64,000 nt of DNA, taken from assembly GCA_946811695.1 (NCBI GenBank), contig OX328130.1, forward strand, positions 74,117,353 through 74,181,352, in the 5' to 3' direction. A model generated the notes under the pieces. That model was not told where the DNA came from. It saw nothing but the letters and a program-made list of their open reading frames with translations, and searched no databases. Positions 52,712-62,150 of the stretch are shown here, in pieces (positions within the stretch are counted from its first letter, which is position 1; the number at the start of each line of letters is the position of its first letter). The position numbers were made by a program, and so were the translations under genes. This DNA comes from Gonocerus acuteangulatus. Taxonomy: Eukaryota > Arthropoda > Insecta > Hemiptera > Coreidae.

Positions 52712-55561
52712 AATTTTTTTTCTACAATAAATATAGGAAAACAAAGAACCTTGAAGATTTTTTAGCCTTTAAAAAATTTAGATCGGTAGCTAATAAGGTG
52801 ATAAAAGACAGTAAGAGAACCTCGTGGAGAGATTATGTCTCATCAATCAATTCTAGTAGCTCGATGAAGGAAATGTGGAGTAAACTGAAGAAGATACAAG
52901 GTATTAGAAACAAAGATCCTCTGCCAGGAATTCTTGTAGAAGAGAATTACATCACGGACAAATCAATAATGGCTAACAAGATCGCCGAGAACCTTTCGAA
53001 AATTTCTCTTAGTGAAAACTATCATCAAAATTTCTTATTGCATAAAAACGAAGTAGAAGCCCGTGATATTCCAATAGAATCAGACAATTCAGAAGATTTC
53101 AACTGTCTACTAACACTGTTGGAGATGAGACGAGCCTTATCTTCTTGTAAAAACAAATCTTCACCTGGTCCTGATCTAATACCGTATATATTTTTAAAAC
53201 ATTTACCACCTATTGGAGAACTTTTCCTATTATCTATTTATAATCAAGTTTGGCTACAAAATACATTCCCAGAATCTTGGAAAAAGGCGTCTATAGTTCC
53301 AATCGTCAAAAAGAAAGGACAGCTCGATCTTAACAATCTCAGACCGATATCACTTATATCTTGCTTATCAAAAGTTTTAGAAAAAATAGTAAACCACAGA
53401 TTAGTATTTTGCCTCAACAAATTTAACCTTATCAGCTCCTTTCAATGTGGCTTCCGAAAACTCCACTCTACTATTGACCAGATGGTCATGCTTGAACACA
53501 ATATCCAAACCGCCTTTTCGAGAAATTCACATTTAGTAGCTATATTCTTTGATATTCACAAAGCATACGACAAAATGTGGAAACATAAAGTGATAATGCA
53601 GCTAGTGAACTGGGGTCTAAAGGGCAGACTAGTTCAATTCATAAAAAATTTTCTTGAAAATCGAACTTGTCAAGTTGTAGTATCAGGAAATTACTCAAAT
53701 GTATATTCTTTAGAAAATGGGACTCCCCAAGGATCTGTTTTAAGCACTACACTATTCCAAGTTGCAATAAACGACATCACCTCAACTCTGAGACCTGGCG
53801 TCCTGTGCTCCTTGTATGCAGACGACTTCGCCATCTATATGAGCAGTGAATCTCTAGAATTTATACAAATGAAACTGCAAGGTACAATTAAGGACTTGGA
53901 GAAATGGAGCGATACTTCGGGATTCACATTTTCAGCTGAAAAGACAAAGTGTGTACACTTCTGTAAGAAAAGAAATTGTAAAATTAACCCTAGTTTTACA
54001 ATGTTCCACAAAGGTTTATCATATGTTGACGATTTCAAATTTCTAGGCCTCCAAATGGACAAAAAGTTAAATTGGATCTGCCACATAAAAGGTATTCGAA
54101 AGAAATGCCTAAATAGGATTAATTTCTTAAAAACACTTGCTAGTACACGATGGGGATGCGACAGGAAGACTCTACTGCATATATACAGGGCTTTAATCAG
54201 ATCTGTACTAGACTACGCCTCTCAAGTATACAGTTCTGCTAGTCCTTCTGCCTTGAAAATGCTTGACAGCATACACAGTGCCGGCATTAGGCTAGCTTTA
54301 GGCGCTTTTCGTACGTCGCCCGTAGAGAGTTTGTATATAGAAAGTGGTGAACCTCCTTTATCAGTACGAAGAATGAGTTTGTCATTATCCTATTATGTAG
54401 CAATAAAAGGACTCAATAATCATCTTGTCCAGCAATATGTACTGACTACTCAGGAGAATGAGCTGAACACCCTCACGCCTTCTAACACATTTAAAAATAG
54501 AGTAGAGAGATACTTAAGGCAAGAAAATATATTGCTCCCCGATATCTGTAAGGTTGGAACAGTAAAGCCACCCCCTTGGTGGATTCCCAATTTTTCGAGC
54601 AATATTGCAATATCGCAACATAAGAAAGACTCTACATCTGATTGTGTATACAAATCTTTATATTTAGAAGAAATTAAGAAATATTGGGATCATCACAAGT
54701 TGTTCACTGATGCATCCAAAACACATAATGTAGGGTGTGCTGTGGTGTCTTCCACACTCGTAAAACGGTTTAAACTACACGAAACAAATTCCGTATTCTC
54801 AGGTGAAATCTACGCCATCTTACAAGCCATGGAAATCGTCAAAGATACCAAAGAGACGAAGAACTTAATCATAACAGACTCATTAAGTTCAATAACAGCA
54901 ATCATGGCAGATGAACCTACAAATGCATATATACAAAAAATTCAAGAACTATGCTTCCAATGCACGCTAAAAGAAGTAACATTTATGTGGGTACCATCCC
55001 ATTGCGGTATCACTCTCAACGAACGTGCAGATCAAGAAGCGAATTCCGCTCGAACAGAGAATAACATAATCAATGAAACCACTAAAGAAGACCTAAAGAA
55101 ATACTTACAAACAGCCACAAGACAAAAATGGAATGACACTTGGTTTGGAACTAGACGTACCCACATTACTAAAATCAAAAAGAACACGGAGAATTGGAAC
55201 ACAGCAGAACGACACTCCCGAAGGGAAGAAATCGTTTTAACAAGACTACGGATCGGACACACAGCACTGACACACAACTACCTCCTACACAACCTCCATC
55301 ATCCTACATGCATCACATGCGACACAAAAAAGTCAGTTGAACATATACTTACTAACTGCCGCAAGTACGATCACATAAGACAAACACTTAAGATACCCAA
55401 AACATTACAGGACATTCTAGGAGATGACGAACAGACTATCCAAAAACTACTCACTTTCATTAAACAAATCAACATCTACGGAGAAATATAAAAGACCGCA
55501 CTGCCAATGACCCAGTAGGGTAGAGGCAGGATAATTAAAATAAATAAATAAATTTTTTTTC
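52712..55561 (+). mobile_element. 5'-truncated I-type LINE with 11-bp duplication
   Basis: AATTTTTTTTC lies at 52712-52722 and 55551-55561. Between is a 5'-truncated LINE ending with a short UTR and a TAAATAAATAAATA tail. The low-complexity duplication lowers certainty slightly. Confidence 0.75.
52735..55491 (+). CDS. LINE ORF2 fragment: RT and RNase H, open
   Basis: The frame is open from the truncation (no ATG; near 52735) to TAA at 55489-55491, about 918 codons. The endonuclease is absent. RT cues: FNLISSFQCGFRKLHST, IFFDIHKAYDKMW, GTPQGSVLSTTLF and LYADDFAIYM. RNase H cues: LFTDASK, VFSGEIYAILQAM, ITDSLSS, WVPSHCGITLNERADQEA. A terminal CITCDTKKSVEHIL knuckle follows. There are no stops, which is striking for a dead truncated copy and suggests a recent insertion. 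It differs from the Polinton-nested LINE. Confidence 0.9.
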   Translation, partial: RKTKNLEDFLAFKKFRSVANKVIKDSKRTSWRDYVSSINSSSSMKEMWSKLKKIQGIRNKDPLPGILVEENYITDKSIMANKIAENLSKISLSENYHQNFLLHKNEVEARDIPIESDNSEDFNCLLTLLEMRRALSSCKNKSSPGPDLIPYIFLKHLPPIGELFLLSIYNQVWLQNTFPESWKKASIVPIVKKKGQLDLNNLRPISLISCLSKVLEKIVNHRLVFCLNKFNLISSFQCGFRKLHSTIDQMVMLEHNIQTAFSRNSHLVAIFFDIHKAYDKMWKHKVIMQLVNWGLKGRLVQFIKNFLENRTCQVVVSGNYSNVYSLENGTPQGSVLSTTLFQVAINDITSTLRPGVLCSLYADDFAIYMSSESLEFIQMKLQGTIKDLEKWSDTSGFTFSAEKTKCVHFCKKRNCKINPSFTMFHKGLSYVDDFKFLGLQMDKKLNWICHIKGIRKKCLNRINFLKTLASTRWGCDRKTLLHIYRALIRSVLDYASQVYSSASPSALKMLDSIHSAGIRLALGAFRTSPVESLYIESGEPPLSVRRMSLSLSYYVAIKGLNNHLVQQYVLTTQENELNTLTPSNTFKNRVERYLRQENILLPDICKVGTVKPPPWWIPNFSSNIAISQHKKDSTSDCVYKSLYLEEIKKYWDHHKLFTDASKTHNVGCAVVSSTLVKRFKLHETNSVFSGEIYAILQAMEIVKDTKETKNLIITDSLSSITAIMADEPTNAYIQKIQELCFQCTLKEVTFMWVPSHCGITLNERADQEANSARTENNIINETTKEDLKKYLQTATRQKWNDTWFGTRRTHITKIKKNTENWNTAERHSRREEIVLTRLRIGHTALTHNYLLHNLHHPTCITCDTKKSVEHILTNCRKYDHIRQTLKIPKTLQDILGDDEQTIQKLLTFIKQINIYGEI

Positions 55562-55860
55562 ATATACTTCGTTTCTGAATACCCAAACAGAAAATTAGTT
55601 TTGAAAAGTATTTCTATCAATTTTTCTGGCAAATGGCTACAGAACTCGCTCTAAAAATTGTTTCATTCGTTTTCCTACGTTAAGGAATCTTTCGCACAAA
55701 TTTCGCTCCAAAAACCATGTTCCAGTACACGGATTCAACTGGTTAATGAACTTAACCTTTTAAATGAGAAGAAAGATTTTTGTACCAAATGTTATCAAAA
55801 TCAAAACATTTTTGAGCCGATGAGGAACTTCTTAATAATTCAAACCCCCCCTAAAAGTAC
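55562..55860 (+). repeat. RepB remainder
   Basis: Continues the RepB copy broken by the LINE. No gene. Confidence 0.5.
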
Positions 55861-56360
55861 TTAAACATTTGAATATCAAAAAAACCTTTCTTAGCAAGTG
55901 TTTGCACTCTAAACGTATTGTCCGTGCAAAATTTCAAATTTTTGTGTCAAGTGGTTCGGGATATTATTACCTCGGATGGAGCATCACCAGGGCGTAAACT
56001 TTATGAGGGACAAAATCACAGTTTATTTCTAGTAATTCAAGGACTGCCATCATAGTTGAAATTAACCTCAATTAAAAATAATACTGTGAAATAGATAATG
56101 TAAGGTAACAGCTGTTCTGTTATCGTCCTAGCAACGCTTGCTGCCTAGGCTTGCCTTCTCTAACCAACTCAAACTTTAAACCCCTCTAAAAATACTTAAA
56201 AATTCTAATATCAGAAAATCCTTTCTTAGTGAGTGCCTACGTTATATAGGGAGTGTCCATGCAAAATTTCAAAATTTTCTGTCGAGCGGTTCGGGCTGGG
56301 CGTTGATAGGTCAGTGAGTGAGTGAGTGAGTGGTATTTGACAAATATATAGTAGACTAGC
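55861..56360 (+). repeat. LINE-like 3' tail with GAGT microsatellite
   Basis: AAATTTTCTGTCGAGCGGTT and (GTGA)n at 56312-56335. A second copy is at 57330-57540. Confidence 0.6.
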
Positions 56361-56629
56361 TGAATACCCGTGCTTCGTCACGGCAGATAAGTAGTTATTT
56401 TATTGCGTTAAATAATGTTTCATTAAAATTAAGTTACTATACAATTCTGTGCAGTTTATTACAGAACGGTTCCCGTCATACTATATTTTATTCGATGTGC
56501 GTTAAAATTTAAACGTTTACGTTTCCAAGAAGTCATATGGTAACACCCAATATATTTACGAGTATTACCAAGGTTATAGGCGAGGAGGCTGTGCAAGGGT
56601 TCCGGATATTATTACCTCGCCTGGAAAAC
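56361..56629. other. Repeat-derived, no gene
   Basis: CTAGCTGAATACCCGTGCTTC as at 50792, then unclassified. Confidence 0.35.
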
Positions 56630-57135
56630 CTAAGGATATGCCATACATCTCGGTTTGACCGGGACTGTCCCGGTATTTTGCAATTGTTTCGGTGTCCCGT
56701 CCGGTTTTATCAATGTCCCGGAAAAGGCTGTAAGATGTAAAAAGTAATGTATTCATGTTTATAAGAATCTTCTTTAAATCGGTTACTTTTCTACAATTAA
56801 CATTGTTACTACTGCTCACAGTGTCAAAGAAATGAGAAGTAATCTTACTGTAAAACGCTGGAACTACCTGCACAGCGCTGCCAGCTGCCAGACACTACTA
56901 TTTGGCTGAGAGATTGTTTTAAGAAAATCAAGTAGCAAAAAAAGTTCCGTTCTTATTTTTAAGGTTAGGGTAGACTAACAGTTTAGGATTCCCCCTTCCC
57001 GTTAGTTGCTAGGCTTAAAACTCACCAACCATTTTGCTTATAATTTGTACTCTTTTTATCCCCCCCCCCCTAGTATGCCCATCCCATATTAATGTGTCCC
57101 GGTTTAACTCTCCAAAAATATGGCAAGCCTATCTG
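56630..57135. mobile_element. Possible MITE, ~500 bp
   Basis: Ends share an imperfect inverted GCCATA..GGTTTAACCGGGAC theme (56638-56668 and 57085-57135). I could not fix a target duplication. hAT-like at best. Confidence 0.35.
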
Positions 57136-57540
57136 ACGGGGACAGGCAGAAAAGAAACGCAATTAAAACTCTATGAGGAACAGTTAATTTCTAGTAATTC
57201 AAGGTCTGCCATCATAGTTGAAATTAACCTCAATTAGAAATAAAACTATGAGATAGATTATGTAAGGTAACAGCTGTTCTTTCTCGTCCTAGCAACCCAG
57301 GCTGCCTAGGCTTGCCTTCTCTAACCAACTCAAACTTTAAACCCCCCTAAAAATGCTTAAAAATACGAATATCAAAAAATCCTTTCTTAGCGAGCGCCTA
57401 CGTTATATAGGGAGTGTCCATGCAAAATTTCAAAATTTTCTGTCGAGCGGTTTGGGCTGGGCGTTGATAGATGAGTGAGTGAGTGAGTGAGTGAGTGAGT
57501 GAGTGAGTGAGTGGTATTTGACAAATATATAGTAGATTAG
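57136..57540 (+). repeat. Second LINE-like tail with GAGT repeat
   Basis: Near-copy of 56030-56345, including (GAGT)n 57468-57512. Confidence 0.6.
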
Positions 57541-57600
57541 AATCTTATAATGAGATTATTTACTAGTTAATATTACCTTATAAACATATACATATTTACA

Positions 57601-57800
57601 TACAAATACTTATATAAACTTACATACAAATCCACAGAGAGCACGGGGTTGTCCACTCCGCAGAGTACATTGAAAAATTCACCCAAAGGCACTATGAAAA
57701 ACTCCCAACAATACAAGGAGCCTTCTATTTTCAGCTTGGATGTAGAATCGCAACACGATTAAAGCCAAGATATTATCAACATCGCTTTTATTTGCAATAA
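57601..57800 (+). pseudogene. Possible LINE ORF2 C-terminal fragment
   Basis: An open run of about 60 codons ending in TAA includes SAEYIEKFTQRHYEKLP and RLKPRYYQ, similar in style to Jockey/R1 polyprotein ends. Recognition is weak. Confidence 0.3.
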
Positions 57801-57962
57801 TTTTGCATGTATTATACGATTCAATTTTCCGCTAAAATCAATTTCCGGTCACGTGCCCCTATGACTTTCACCGGCCACTTCCGTTAGACTTTTACGTCAC
57901 CCGTGACGCTAAATTTGGAGACCCTCAGCCATATGACATTTTAATGTCAATAATAATACAAA
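57801..57962. other. Short unclassified stretch
   Basis: GC-richer than average; nothing recognised. Confidence 0.3.
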
Positions 57963-58707
57963 TCATGGTAAAAATGCAGTTTCACGCCCTCCAAATTTTG
58001 TACAATAACGTATTTTGATGCACTAAACACGAATATGATAAAAAAAAAAACCTTCCCATTTAACTAGGAAAGAAGATATTAAGCACTTAAGTTCACTGTT
58101 ATGCAGGTTATGAGAGCTAATGTAAACAACTAAATTTGTGACGACTTTAAGGCATACATGACTTTAAGGCATAAATGACGACTTTAAGGCATACATGCTA
58201 TGCGTTTCCGCTCGCTCAAGAAGATAACAAAACCCCAGTCAATCCAACTCGCTAAAATTAATAGAATATAATATTAAGCACTAAAGTTAGGAAGGTTGTA
58301 AAACTAGGCGACATCAGCGTATTTGTAAACACGCGCATGCGCAGATATGTAACATTGGGAAACAGAGATCTCTCATTTGAAATGTTCAGAAACCATTTAT
58401 TCAAAAATATTGTTAATTTTAAGGGCATCCTCACCCGTCGTCACCAGTCGCTTAAGGGCATACGTGCAATGCGTTTCCGCTCGCTCAAGAAGATAATAAA
58501 ACCCCAGTCAATCCAACTCGCTAAAATTAATAGCTCTCATAATCTGCATAACAGTGAACTTTAGTGCTTAATAACTTCTTTCCTAGTTAAATGCGAAGGT
58601 TTTTTTTTTTTTATAGTATTCGTGTTTAGTGCATCAAAATACGTTATTGTACAAAATTTGAAAGAAATCGGTTTGGAGGGCGTGAAACTGCATTTTTACC
58701 CAAATCA
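57963..58707. mobile_element. Fold-back element with ~160-bp arms
   Basis: Left arm (57963-58120) with GCAGTTTCACGCCCTCCAAA is the complement of the right arm (58520-58707). A direct repeat (58195-58262 and 58455-58532; GCGTTTCCGCTCGCTCAAG) lies inside. No transposase. Confidence 0.75.
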
Positions 58708-59090
58708 TATATTAATTTCATGAAATAAATTAATACCAGTCCATTAGATTGAAATTAAAACTCTATAAAACTGAAGGTAACCGGTCAGATGTTTCTATTA
58801 AGTTCCTTGTTTACCTTTACAATTGTGAAATTGCGTGTAAATTAAATTATCAACATATCTGTTCTTATCTTAAAAAGGAAGTACTTATTTTAAAGTTCTC
58901 TTCGGATTTTTTTTTATATTTCTTATTTCTTCCTCTAGATAATTTATTATTGTTAAGAAATAATTTAATATTGATTATTTTTTAAATAGATTTCATGAGG
59001 AATATTTAGTAGACAAGTATTTTTTTTTTTTTGTTAATTATTTATTTTTAGAAATTTCTAAACGAATCTTCGTCGATCTTACCTACCAGA
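58708..59090. other. AT-rich, no gene seen
   Basis: An open 78-codon run (58749-58985) is hydrophobic and AT-driven, with no known domain. Confidence 0.3.
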
Positions 59091-59868
59091 TATAAAAGCC
59101 CGACTCGCAGGAACTGCGACATCTTTCTATCCCTAGTAAATATTTTGACTTAATCATATTTGATCAATATAAACACACGTATAAAAAAATAAGTGAGTTA
59201 ATCAGAAACAAAAAGTCGTTCAAAGAAAGATAACTGACACTTTCGAAGTTTTAAGCACTAATTTCTCCGACTGACATCCCCCAATCAAAATTTGCTTCAG
59301 ACCCTTTTTTGTAGAGAATCTAGTTATCTTTCGAAGGGTTGCCTTCCACTTACTTCGATTTTCTAACCGTTTCCGAGATATTTACGAAAATATACCAACA
59401 TCAAAAAACTTTTCATGTGTGTTAGTAAATTGTTTTTTTTTTTTCGAATACTTCCTTTACAGCAAATGTAACCGAAATTTAAATATCTCAATTTAGACAA
59501 ATTTCAAACATACAGAAAATATTTCAATTGTATCAAGTACCCTAAACTGAAATTAGTTCGAAGAACTATTTGCTCAACTTTTCTCGATAACATTTACAGG
59601 TATCATATTGAAAATGGTTTCATTCATTTTCCTTCCTTAAAGAACCTATAAAAAGTATACCTGCAAGGCTACAAACAAAAAGCCGTAAGCGTAAAGATTT
59701 TTGTCGAGCGGTATCACCCATAAAACCTTGTCCATGTAGGCGGATTCTGCTGGTTAAAAAACGCGACCTTTTAAATTAGACAAGGCATTTTTGTACCAAA
59801 TTTCATCAAAATTGAACTATTTTTGAGCTTCATACAGAGCAAACAGTTATTTTAGTGTTCTGAAAGGT
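59091..59868 (+). repeat. RepB/RepC copy
   Basis: GACTCGCAGGAACTGCGAC, RepB core, then RepC-type CAAATTTCATCAAAATTG. It hosts the Jockey insertion; RepC resumes at 60499. Confidence 0.6.
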
Positions 59869-60498
59869 GATATTTTCTTTTTTTTTTTTTTTTTTTTTTT
59901 TTTTCTTATCTATATATTATTTATTAATTTAATGAAATTACATTCTGTAATATAATAATACATTTTGTAATGTGCTCACATAAACATAAGAAAAATAAAA
60001 TAAAATCACGAGGGTCCGCACCAGCTGCCCCCTTGTCTCCTCGGGTAAGCGAGATGACTAGGGACAGCCGTACCCCACTCCTCAACCAGCAGCAGTAGGA
60101 ATACTGGAGCTGGAAAAGGGACGAGAGAACTGCAGACACTCTAGGGGCTTGTCGGGAGAAGATAACCACCGTTATCACTCCCTTGTATTGCTTAAAGCAG
60201 ATCGCGGGGCCACATCCTGTTCAACCGTCGTGGTGGGGAATAGGGATGGTTGGGAGTGGACAGTGACTGGACAGCAGGATTAGGGTTTAGGGATAATTTG
60301 TGGTGAAAATATGCAAATCGGATGGGGATAAGGTCTTGTATTAGAGGAATGTTGAGGTCTTTATGAAGATTCTTATTGGTTATGTAAAAAGGAGCATTGA
60401 CTATAGTTCGGAGGACTTTAGATTGGAAGGTTTGGAAGCGTCTGATGTTCGATGGTTTTGCAGTTCCCCATAGTTCTAGAGCTATGGGGATATTTTCT
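59869..60498 (-). mobile_element. Jockey-type LINE fragment with 10-bp duplication
   Basis: GATATTTTCT at 59869-59878 and 60489-60498 flanks a 5'-truncated element with a poly-T run on the plus strand (its A tail). The host RepC continues on each side. Confidence 0.9.
60192..60488 (-). CDS. Jockey ORF2 C-terminus (truncated)
   Basis: About 98 open codons on the minus strand to TAA (60192-60194), starting inside the RT thumb region: LELWGTAKPSNIRRFQTFQS, TIVNAPFYITNKNLHKDL, and ending PRRLNRMWPRDLL, the usual Jockey end. No start codon. Intact but truncated. Confidence 0.88.
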   Translation of the reverse strand, partial: PIALELWGTAKPSNIRRFQTFQSKVLRTIVNAPFYITNKNLHKDLNIPLIQDLIPIRFAYFHHKLSLNPNPAVQSLSTPNHPYSPPRRLNRMWPRDLL

Positions 60499-60580
60499 AG
60501 TGTACACTTCTGGATTGCGTCATGAGGTCAACCTCAGCGCAGGGTTCCCCCCTATGGAGGGAGGGAGGAACCGCGCTATA
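60499..60580 (+). repeat. RepC end
   Basis: Ends GAGGGAGGAACCGCGCTA as in other copies. Confidence 0.65.
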
Positions 60581-60995
60581 ATAACTCTTCTTGCACTTAG
60601 AGATATTGCTCTGTAGTACTTTTACGATATTCCCTGTCATCAAATCCTCTTAACTCAGTCGTGAATATGAGGAGTAAAAAATAATTGTTAACTTTTATTT
60701 TAAAAAAGTATTTTTTTAAACGTTTACTTTGTAACTTTTAACTTTTTTTAGAAAAGTTTTTTTTTACTGTTATTTTTCAACTTAAAAAAAAAAAGTTCTA
60801 AAGTAATTTTAATTAAAATATTGTCTTTTTTAAAAATTATCCTTTTTAGCACTTTCCTCCGAAGGAAAGTAGCTATTGAGGTTGGACTCATGACGGAATT
60901 TTTGAAAAATGTCTTCGAATCTTTATCGATCCTACCTAGTAGACACCAAAAATGACCCCCGTTAAAATTTATATATATATATATATATGTATATA
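60581..60995 (-). repeat. AT-rich sequence then RepA end
   Basis: From 60849 the TTAGCACTTTCCTCCGAAGG end of RepA in reverse, to (TA)n at about 60970-60995. It is an uninterrupted reference for the 33921 insertion. Confidence 0.65.
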
Positions 60996-61004
60996 TACTA
61001 GCTG

Positions 61005-61755
61005 TTACCCAGTGTGCCATGCTACACCAACTTTATATTATATAGTTGTAAGGAACAAACATACAGCTGGTAGATTATTTTGACCTAGGCTATGACACTC
61101 CCCGTATCAACCCCTACCTGTGTGCAAAGTTTGGTCAACTTTGGTCAAACAGTGTGGATTTGTATAAGGAAAATAAAGACAGACAGACAGCTGACAGATG
61201 ATTTTGACCTAGCCTATGACACTCCCCATATCAACCCCTACCTGTGTGCAAAGTTTGGTCAACTTTGGTCAAACAGTGTGGATTTGTATAAGGAAAATAA
61301 AGACAGACAGACAGCTGACAGATGATTTTGACCTAGCCTATGACACTCCCCATATCAACCCCTACCTGTGTGCAAAGTTTGGTCAACTTTGGTCAAACGG
61401 TGTGGATTTGTATAAGGAAAATAAAGACAGACAGACAGCTGACAGATGATTTTGACCTAGCCTATGACACTCCCCATATCAACCCCTACCTGTGTGCAAA
61501 GTTTGGTCAACTTTGGTCAAACAGTGTGGATTTGTATAAGGAAAATAAAGACAGACAGACAGCTGACAGATGATTTTGACCTAGCCTATGACACTCCCCG
61601 TATCAACCCCTACCTGTGTGCAAAGTTTGGTCAACTTTGGTCAAACAGTGTGGATTTGTATAAGGAAAATACAGACAGACAGACAGCTGACAGATGATTT
61701 TGACCTAGCCTATGACACTCCCCATATCAACCCCTACCTGTGTGCAAAGTTTGTT
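61005..61755 (+). repeat. 124-bp tandem repeats, six copies
   Basis: Units begin near 61082, 61206, 61330, 61454, 61578 and 61702 and contain TATGACACTCCCCATATC, GTGCAAAGTTTGGTC and a (GACA)n. Near-identical, with overlapping open frames that are artefacts. It follows CTAGCTGTTACCCAGTGTG. Confidence 0.9.
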
Positions 61756-62020
61756 CAAAATCGCTCGAAAGCTGTGGATTTATATGAGGAACAAATTGAA
61801 TGGCTTGGGGGGAGTTTATTTAGAGGGAGTTCATTTAGATTCTGCAGGTTCCATCTTCCAATACTCCCTGCATTACAATCAAAGTAATATACACTTTTTT
61901 TATATTTTTTTCCTGAGTTTTAAAAGTATAATAATAATAATATTAAAATAGAGAAATATGATAGTGTAATGATAACAACTATTATAATACAAATAAAAAT
62001 AGTAATAATAATATTGAAAT
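61756..62020. other. AT-rich, no gene seen
   Basis: End of the tandem region, then microsatellite-like TAA/ATA runs. Confidence 0.35.
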
Positions 62021-62150
62021 GGTCAGTACCTGAATGGGTGACCGACCACGTGCTGTTGGCATTATAAAAGGGTGGCAACCTATAGATAGCCCGGCGCTAA
62101 TGGCCAAGTTGTAGATGCGCCGTTAAACACACACACACAAAAAAAAATAA
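62021..62150 (+). mobile_element. 5S rRNA-derived SINE remnant
   Basis: GGTCAGTACCTGAATGGGTG followed by ACCGACC matches the 3' part of 5S rRNA. The tail GGCGCTAATGGCC ... GATGCGCCGTTAAA is the same as in the tRNA-derived SINE family 1, ending in CA/A repeats. The 5' half is missing. Confidence 0.7.

Noticed and set aside
61092..61887. Six overlapping 77-codon ORFs
   Set aside because: They are the same 124-bp repeat read in shifting frames.
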